Positions 1 through 4,117 of a stretch of DNA of 10,627 bases are shown piece after piece (position 1 is the stretch's first letter; every line of letters starts with the position of its first letter). The notes beneath the pieces are model-generated. The model worked only from the letters and a program-made list of their open reading frames with translations. It had not been told where the DNA came from and made no database searches. The translations under genes were made by a program, and so were the position numbers. This DNA is from an uncultured Myxococcales bacterium (GTDB lineage: Bacteria > Myxococcota_A > UBA9042). Where the stretch lies: contig CAIXAA010000956.1 of the NCBI GenBank assembly GCA_903917305.1, forward strand, positions 1 to 10,627, read 5' to 3'.

Positions 1-2
1 CG

Positions 3-80
3 CACGTCATCCCGCGCCCGCACGCCAACGTCGACTCGGTGCTGCCGCTCGGCCGCGCCCCGGCGCCGGCCAAGAAGTAG
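3..80 (+). CDS. BMC-H shell protein, C-terminal end (partial)
   Basis: Only the last 25 residues and the TAG stop are present; the gene begins upstream of the window. The tail contains HVIPRPHANVDSVLP, which closely matches the C-terminal end of the single BMC domain (Pfam BMC, PF00936) in hexameric shell proteins such as PduA and EutM, where a V-H-V-I-P-R-P-H strand precedes the last helix. It is followed by a short Ala/Pro/Lys tail, as is common in this family. BMC-H hexamers tile the facets of a protein-shelled microcompartment and are normally its most abundant component. The downstream BMC-P, aldehyde dehydrogenase and BMC-T genes support the reading. A tandem BMC protein ending here cannot be excluded because the N-terminus is not visible, but the motif is much more typical of BMC-H. 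Confidence 0.85.
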   Translation, partial: HVIPRPHANVDSVLPLGRAPAPAKK

Positions 81-81
81 A

Positions 82-118
82 GCGTCTGTGCAAGAATGTC
101 TTGCACAGGACGCGTTTT
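82..118 (+). terminator. Strong hairpin with T-run after BMC-H: terminator or attenuator
   Basis: Bases 82-94 pair with 100-113 to form a 13-bp stem with one bulged base (G109) and a 5-base loop (AATGT). The core CTGTGCAAG / CTTGCACAG is perfect. The stem is followed directly by GTTTTCC (114-120), a short T-run. It begins 1 base after the BMC-H stop, the classic position of an intrinsic terminator. Because more shell genes follow in the same direction, it may act as a partial terminator or RNA-processing or stabilising hairpin that lets the BMC-H message accumulate above the downstream vertex and enzyme messages. The pairing is visible; the partial-termination role is inference. The T-run is short, so leakiness is plausible. 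Confidence 0.72.
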
Positions 119-167
119 CCTAGTTGTCTGGCCGCCAAGCTCACCGATGCGGATTCGCGGCGACGCG

Positions 168-197
168 ATGGAAACAACCCGACAGTGTTGTTTCCAT
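168..197. repeat. Perfect 11-bp inverted repeat upstream of BMC-P
   Basis: ATGGAAACAAC (168-178) is the exact reverse complement of GTTGTTTCCAT (187-197), separated by an 8-base spacer. It lies 37 bases upstream of the preferred BMC-P start and covers an alternative ATG at 196. It is AT-richer than the surrounding coding DNA. It could be an operator for a dimeric regulator (dyad symmetry) or an RNA hairpin in the BMC-P leader. There is no T-run after it, so it is unlikely to be an intrinsic terminator. The symmetry is seen directly; the function is not known. Confidence 0.6.
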
Positions 198-225
198 GTC
201 AGAATCGGCACCGCCAGGTCGGATC

Positions 226-229
226 GAGG
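226..229 (+). promoter_or_regulatory. Ribosome binding site deciding the BMC-P start
   Basis: GAGG lies 5 bases before ATG 235. The alternative in-frame ATG at 196 has no purine-rich element before it and sits inside an inverted-repeat arm. This supports the start at 235, which also matches where BMC-P proteins usually begin (M-x-L-G-K-V-V-G-T-V-V). Confidence 0.55.
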
Positions 230-234
230 TTCAG

Positions 235-534
235 ATGCTGCTCGGCAAGGTAGTCGGCACCGTGGTGTCGACCAAGAAAGAGCCGGAGCTGGAAGGCTTG
301 CGCATGCTGCTCGTGCGCGAGCTGGACGCTTCCTGGCAGGCGACCGGCAAGATCATCGTCGCCGTCGACGCGGTGAGCGCGGGCGATGGCGAGATCGTGC
401 TGTTCGCCGCCGGCTCGAGCGCGCGCCAGACCCTGGCCACCAAGGATCGTCCCGTCGATCACGTCATCATGGCGATCGTCGACGTGGTGACGGCGAATGG
501 CGCGGTGGTCTACGACAAGCAGCACGACGCGTAG
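235..534 (+). CDS. BMC-P pentameric vertex shell protein (EutN/CcmL family)
   Basis: A 99-residue protein of the EutN/CcmL family (PF03319), whose pentamers cap the twelve vertices of bacterial microcompartments. The whole length fits the family. It opens with MLLGKVVGTVVSTKKEPELE (residues 1-20), continues with a strand around GLRMLLVREL (21-30), then has the hallmark AGDGEIVLFAAGSSAR (49-64) and PVDHVIMAIVDVV (73-85) near the end. The start at 235 has a GAGG five bases upstream. Starting at ATG 196 would add 13 residues (MSESAPPGRIEVQ) not typical of the family. It lies between the BMC-H gene and the aldehyde dehydrogenase, so it is part of the shell operon. Vertex proteins are needed in small numbers relative to BMC-H, which fits the strong hairpin upstream. 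Family assignment is secure; which BMC-P subtype it is cannot be told from the sequence alone. Confidence 0.93.
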   Translation: MLLGKVVGTVVSTKKEPELEGLRMLLVRELDASWQATGKIIVAVDAVSAGDGEIVLFAAGSSARQTLATKDRPVDHVIMAIVDVVTANGAVVYDKQHDA

Positions 535-565
535 GCGCGGCGCTACCCCGGCGGAGGCAAGGCCC

Positions 566-2194
566 ATGTTGGATGAAGCCCGCATCAACGCCATCGTTGC
601 GGAGGTCGTGCGCCAGCTCGGCACCGGCAAGTCGGCCGGCGCTGCCAGCGCACCGCTGATCCGCGTTCCAAAGTACTCCAGCGGAAAGTTCGGTCTCTTC
701 CAAGACATCGACAGCGCGGTCGCCGCCGCGCGCGAGGCATACGCGCAGCTGCACGAGACGCCCGTGCACGTGCGGCAGCGCGCGATCGAGAACATGCGGC
801 GCACGTCGCTCGACCACCTGGAAGAGATGGCGGTGCGCGCGGTGGAGGAGACGGGCCTCGGGCGCGTCGCCGACAAGATCGAGAAGAACCGGCTGGTGGC
901 CTTGAAGACGCCCGGCATGGAGATCCTGGCTCCGGCGGCGACGACGGGCGATTTCGGCCTGACGCTGGACGACCTGGCGCCGCTGGGCGTCATCGGCTCG
1001 ATCACGCCGACGACCAACGCCACCGAGACGATCCTGAACAACGCGATCTCGATGATCGCCGCCGGCAACACGGTGGTGTTCAACGTGCATCCGAGCGCCA
1101 AGCGCACGCTCGCCTGGTTCACGCAACTGCTGAACAAGGCTTGCGTCGAGGCCGGTGCGCCCGACAACCTGATGACGCTCATCGACGAGCCGACCATCGA
1201 GAGCGCGCAGGCGCTGATGAAGCACCCTGGCATTCGCTTGATTGCGGTGACGGGCGGCGGTCCGGTGGTGAAGGCGGCGCTGAACTCGGGCAAGCGCGCG
1301 GTGTGTGCCGGTCCGGGCAATCCGCCGGCGGTCGTCGACGAAACGGCCAACCTCAAGCTGGCGGCGCGCAACATCATCGATGGCGCCTCGCTCGACAACA
1401 ACATCATCTGCATCGTCGAGAAGGAGATCATCGCGGTCGCGTCGATCGCCGATCAGTTGAAGCGCGAGTTCGTCGCCGCGGGCGCCTACGAGCTCAAGGG
1501 CGCGGAACTGCAGGCGATGGAGAAGCTGCTCATCGAGGACGGCCACGTCAACCGCAAGTTCGTCGGCAAGAATGTCTCGGTGATCTTGAAGGAAATCGGC
1601 GTGCGCGTCTCGGACGATTGCCGCATGGCCTTTGCCGAGGTCGAGGAAGCGCATCCGTTCGTGCAGCTCGAGATGCTGCTGCCGGTGCTGGGCTTCTTCC
1701 GCGTGCCGAACTGGGAGGAAGCGATCGCCGCCGCAGTGCGCTGCGAGCACGGCTTCTTCCACACGGCGACGATGCATTCGATGGCGATCGACCGCTTGGA
1801 CCGCATGGCGCGCGCCACGAATGTGTCGATCTTTGTGAAGAACGCGCCGTCCTTCGCGGGCCTGGGCATGCGCGGCGAGGGCTACACGGCCTGGACCATC
1901 GCCGGCACGACCGGTGAGGGCCTCACCAACGCCCGCACGTGGACCAAGCAGCGCCGCTGCACGCTTTCCGGCTTCTTTCATATTACCAGAGCAATTCGAG
2001 GCTGCCTTTGCACGACACTCTGGCCGCCATCGAACTGCTCTCGGTGCCGGCGGGGTTGTGCGCGCTCGATGCGCTGTGCAAGCAGGCCGCGGTCGACGTG
2101 CTGTTTGCCGGCGACATCGACCCCGGACATTTTCTCGTGTTGTTCTCCGGAGATCTGGCGTCGGTCGAAGCGTCGCTGGCGCAGGCCGTGCTAG
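566..2194 (+). CDS. BMC-associated CoA-acylating aldehyde dehydrogenase (EutE/PduP family), no normal stop
   Basis: Core metabolosome enzyme that oxidises an aldehyde to acyl-CoA with NAD+ and CoA inside the shell. ATG 566 follows a GGAGG at about 552. Residues 2-19 (LDEARINAIVAEVVRQLG) look like an amphipathic encapsulation-peptide helix, joined by a Gly/Ala/Ser linker (20-30) to the catalytic domain. The Rossmann region includes GVIGSITPTTNATET (141-155) and GGGPVVKAALNSGKRA (230-245), then GPGNPPAVVDETANL (249-263). The catalytic Cys is C282 in LDNNIICIVEKEI. The family's C-terminal signature TGEGLTNARTWTKQRRCTLS spans about 448-467. Homologues end within a few residues of this point. Here the frame runs on to 2194, adding roughly 70 Cys/Arg-rich residues that look like out-of-frame reading of the BMC-T gene. 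No stop occurs in any forward frame between about 1918 and 2191. A lost stop, a sequence error or a fusion by frameshift are all possible. The natural substrate is unknown because no signature enzyme is in view. Confidence 0.9.
   Translation: MLDEARINAIVAEVVRQLGTGKSAGAASAPLIRVPKYSSGKFGLFQDIDSAVAAAREAYAQLHETPVHVRQRAIENMRRTSLDHLEEMAVRAVEETGLGRVADKIEKNRLVALKTPGMEILAPAATTGDFGLTLDDLAPLGVIGSITPTTNATETILNNAISMIAAGNTVVFNVHPSAKRTLAWFTQLLNKACVEAGAPDNLMTLIDEPTIESAQALMKHPGIRLIAVTGGGPVVKAALNSGKRAVCAGPGNPPAVVDETANLKLAARNIIDGASLDNNIICIVEKEIIAVASIADQLKREFVAAGAYELKGAELQAMEKLLIEDGHVNRKFVGKNVSVILKEIGVRVSDDCRMAFAEVEEAHPFVQLEMLLPVLGFFRVPNWEEAIAAAVRCEHGFFHTATMHSMAIDRLDRMARATNVSIFVKNAPSFAGLGMRGEGYTAWTIAGTTGEGLTNARTWTKQRRCTLSGFFHITRAIRGCLCTTLWPPSNCSRCRRGCARSMRCASRPRSTCCLPATSTPDIFSCCSPEIWRRSKRRWRRPC
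1998..2001 (+). promoter_or_regulatory. Ribosome binding site supporting a TTG start for BMC-T
   Basis: GAGG lies 6 bases before TTG 2008. The protein read from this TTG starts directly before the first BMC domain (MHDTLAAIELLSVPAGL). The alternative GTG at 1939 has no well-placed Shine-Dalgarno element and would add 23 residues that do not resemble a BMC domain. Confidence 0.45.
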
Positions 2195-2610
2195 AAGGTG
2201 GCGCGGACGTGCTCGAGACCCTGCTGCTGCCGCAGGCGCACGAGGGGCTGCACGCCGCCTTGCGCGGTGCGCTGCTGAGCGCGGCGCAGGCCGAAGACGA
2301 GGAGACGGCGCTCGGCATCCTGCAGGCGCACACGGTGATCGGCACGCTGGCTGCGGTGGATCGGGCGCTCAAGGCCGCGTCATTGCGCGTGATTCGTCTC
2401 CGCTTCGCCGCGGAACTGGCCGGACAGGGCCACGCCGTCCTGGCGGGACCGCAATTCGACATCGAAGCTGGATTGGAAGCGGCCCAGGCCGATCTGCCAC
2501 CTGGCGTCGTGCTGCAAGTGCGACGCATCGCGCGTCCTGCTGCCGAAGTCTTTGCTGCCGCGGCACAGCGCCCGCCGGGAGCGCGCGCGGTGCGCCCCCT
2601 TGACGCTTAG
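2008..2610 (+). CDS. BMC-T tandem-domain shell protein
   Basis: About 200 residues with two BMC domains in tandem, as in trimeric shell proteins (PduT, CsoS1D and the BMC-T proteins of Haliangium ochraceum). Domain 1 spans about 4-82, with AAIELLSVPAGLCALDAL, the FAGDIDPGHFLVLFSGDLAS strand-turn-strand and the closing strand LETLLLPQAHEGL. Domain 2 spans about 99-184, with ETALGILQAHTVIGTLAAVD, AELAGQGHAVLAGPQFDIEA and the closing VLQVRRIARPAAEVF. BMC-T trimers mimic hexamers and often carry larger, sometimes gated, pores for metabolites or cofactors. The start is uncertain: TTG 2008 has a good ribosome site, while GTG 1939 is the longest option. Either way the gene overlaps the open dehydrogenase frame, by 187 or 256 bases. 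If a base were missing or extra near 1965-1990, the two proteins would form a single dehydrogenase-BMC-T fusion. The pore residues and transported metabolite cannot be deduced here. Confidence 0.88.
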   Translation: MHDTLAAIELLSVPAGLCALDALCKQAAVDVLFAGDIDPGHFLVLFSGDLASVEASLAQAVLEGGADVLETLLLPQAHEGLHAALRGALLSAAQAEDEETALGILQAHTVIGTLAAVDRALKAASLRVIRLRFAAELAGQGHAVLAGPQFDIEAGLEAAQADLPPGVVLQVRRIARPAAEVFAAAAQRPPGARAVRPLDA

Positions 2611-2690
2611 GCCCCATGCCTGAAAATAGCGCGGCGCGTCGGTTCGCCCGCGGCTGCCGCCGACGCAACGCCCCGAGGAGTCCCTGCCGC

Positions 2691-3863
2691 ATGGCTGCCA
2701 TTGCCCCGATCGAAAGAGCCATCAAGGACATCGCCGCCGGGCGCATGGTCATCCTCGTCGACGACGAAGACCGTGAAAACGAAGGCGATCTCGTCATCGC
2801 CGCCGACAAGGTCACGCCCGAGGCGATCGCCTTCATGGCCGAGCACGGCCGCGGCCTGATCTGCCTGGCGATGGACGGTCCCTACATCGAGCGACTCGAA
2901 CTGCCCGCCATGGCGGCGCAAAACGAAGCGCGCCTCGCCACGGCATTCACCGTCAGCATCGACGCCGTGTCCGCCGGCGGCTACGGCGTGTCCGCCCGCG
3001 GCCGCGCCGAGACCATCCGCCGCGCCATCGCCCACGACGCAAGTCCCAAGGACTTCTGCATTCCCGGCCACATCTTTCCCTTGCGCGCGCGCCAGGGCGG
3101 CGTGCTCGTCCGCACCGGCCAGACCGAGGGCAGCGTCGATCTGGCACGCCTCGCCGGCCTGACGCCCGCCGGCGTCATCTGCGAAGTCATGGAGCCCGAC
3201 GGCACGATGAGCCGCCTGCCCAGCCTGCTCGAGCTCGGCGAACGCTTCGACATCCCCGTGGTGACGGTGGCCGACCTCATCGAGTACCGGCTGCAGTCGG
3301 AGCCGCTCGTCGTGCGCGAAGCCCAGAGCGAATTGGCCACGGAGTTCGGGCCGTTCCAGATCGCGATCTACCGCTCCCTCGTCGATGGCGGCACGCACGC
3401 GGCGCTGACCTACGGCGATGTGGCCGGCGACAAGCCGACGCTGGTGCGCGTGCACCGCGCCAACCTGCTGAGCGACGCCTTCGGGTTCGCCCTGTCGAGT
3501 GGCCGCCGCAACCTGGCCGCCGCGATGGCGACGATCGCCCACGCGGGTGCCGGCGTGCTGATCTACCTCGACGTCGATCGCGACGCCGGCGCCCTGGCGC
3601 GCGTGCTGCAGAGCTACGTCGAGCGCAGTGCCGGCCGCGCCTGGCCGCCGCCGGAGTCGGCGCACGCGCCCATGGACTTCCAGGAGTTCGGCACCGGCGC
3701 GCAGATCCTGCGCGATCTGGGCCTCAAGAAGCTGCGCGTGATGACCAACCAGCCGGTGCGCCTGCGCGCGGTGTCGGGCTATGGCCTGGAGATCGTGGAG
3801 TGGTTGCCGGTCGGCGATCTGGAATCTCCGGCGACGTTGCCGCCCGGCGCGGAGGTGCGGTGA
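2691..3863 (+). CDS. ribBX: RibBX: DHBP synthase with degenerate GTP cyclohydrolase II-like domain
   Basis: A 390-residue protein with RibBA architecture. Residues 1-200 are an apparently intact 3,4-dihydroxy-2-butanone-4-phosphate synthase, which converts ribulose 5-phosphate to the four-carbon precursor of riboflavin. Visible motifs are VDDEDRENEGDLV (23-35), IPGHIFPLRA (124-133), RTGQTEGSVDLARLAGL (141-157) and GVICE (161-165). Residues 217-375 align to GTP cyclohydrolase II, but the zinc motif C-x-x-D-x-FGS-x-RCDCG reads NLLSDAFGFALSSG (258-271), and no cysteine occurs after residue 200. The catalytic DLRQEGRGIGL-type segment reads YLDVDRDAGAL (292-302). The late GTGAQILRDLG and GYGLEIVE motifs are kept. 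Such proteins are known in Proteobacteria as RibBX. The cyclohydrolase is presumably inactive, so a separate RibA should exist elsewhere. ATG 2691 is preferred over ATG 2616, which would add 25 Arg-rich residues; GAGGAG lies about 10 bases before 2691. It follows BMC-T by 80 bases. Confidence 0.88.
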   Translation: MAAIAPIERAIKDIAAGRMVILVDDEDRENEGDLVIAADKVTPEAIAFMAEHGRGLICLAMDGPYIERLELPAMAAQNEARLATAFTVSIDAVSAGGYGVSARGRAETIRRAIAHDASPKDFCIPGHIFPLRARQGGVLVRTGQTEGSVDLARLAGLTPAGVICEVMEPDGTMSRLPSLLELGERFDIPVVTVADLIEYRLQSEPLVVREAQSELATEFGPFQIAIYRSLVDGGTHAALTYGDVAGDKPTLVRVHRANLLSDAFGFALSSGRRNLAAAMATIAHAGAGVLIYLDVDRDAGALARVLQSYVERSAGRAWPPPESAHAPMDFQEFGTGAQILRDLGLKKLRVMTNQPVRLRAVSGYGLEIVEWLPVGDLESPATLPPGAEVR

Positions 3864-4084
3864 CAGCGAGGCTGCAGATTGCCGCATCTTTGTGTGTGCT
3901 TGGCGCCCTGGCAGTTGCGTGCACGGACCCGTGTGCCTCTTTGGCAGAGCGGACTTGCGCGCGCGGCGGCTCTGCGACGGCCGTTTGCAAGAAGTTGCAG
4001 GCTATTGCAGCCGCGCCCCAAGCAGGCGACAAACAAGCTTGCGAAGCGGGTCTGGCGTTCGTGGACGAGTTGGAGAGGCGCTGA
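3860..4084 (+). CDS. Small Cys-rich putative lipoprotein
   Basis: A 74-residue protein starting with GTG 3860, which overlaps the RibBX stop by four bases (GTGA); GGAGG sits 4 bases before it. This suggests translational coupling. Residues 5-20 form a hydrophobic signal segment (LQIAASLCVLGALAVA) followed by Cys21. LAVAC is a near-lipobox, with Ala rather than the usual Leu at -3. The mature part is about 54 residues with four further cysteines (25, 33, 43, 61), spaced so as to allow two disulfides, in the pattern DPC-x7-C-x9-C-x17-C. This resembles small Cys-rich lipoproteins that I recall as common in myxobacteria. No specific function is recognised. The location would be the periplasm or outer envelope. 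It ends 33 bases before the kinase gene. Confidence 0.62.
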   Translation: MTARLQIAASLCVLGALAVACTDPCASLAERTCARGGSATAVCKKLQAIAAAPQAGDKQACEAGLAFVDELERR

Positions 4085-4103
4085 GAGGCGAGAAGAAAGA
4101 CGA

Positions 4104-4110
4104 GAGGGGA
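4104..4110 (+). promoter_or_regulatory. Ribosome binding site deciding a TTG start for the kinase
   Basis: GAGGGGA lies 7 bases before TTG 4118, optimal spacing, but 16 bases before the next candidate, ATG 4127. The TTG start gives MGTMFGRFELL, the form in which such bacterial kinases usually begin (M-G-T-x-F-G-R-Y-E-L-L). Confidence 0.55.
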
Positions 4111-4117
4111 GACGGGT

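Noticed and set aside
124..165. Possible sigma-70-like promoter after the first hairpin (TTGTCT at 124)
   Set aside because: No convincing -10 element at 16-18 bases spacing. An internal promoter is possible but not supported by sequence alone.
124..234. Longer N-terminal versions of BMC-P from ATG 124 or 196
   Set aside because: The added residues are not family-like, there is no ribosome site before either start, and the region holds an inverted repeat. ATG 235 has GAGG at good spacing.
199..1981. Long open frames on the minus strand opposite BMC-P and the aldehyde dehydrogenase
   Set aside because: Their translations are Arg/His/Ala-rich without recognisable motifs, and they lie opposite strongly conserved genes. 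They are typical antisense shadows in GC-rich DNA.
1955..1985. Programmed -1 frameshift signal joining the dehydrogenase and BMC-T
   Set aside because: The T/C-rich stretch near 1963-1980 contains no canonical slippery heptamer and no obvious downstream stem, so it is kept only as a possibility within the fusion finding.
2611..2690. FMN riboswitch or terminator in the gap before RibBX
   Set aside because: No RFN-element consensus is visible. A 7-bp GC-rich inverted repeat (2634-2640 with 2658-2664) has a 17-base loop and no T-run, which is unremarkable in such GC-rich DNA.
2616..2690. N-terminal extension of RibBX from ATG 2616
   Set aside because: It would add 25 Arg-rich residues before the conserved domain start. 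ATG 2691 has a GAGGAG upstream and matches the family N-terminus.
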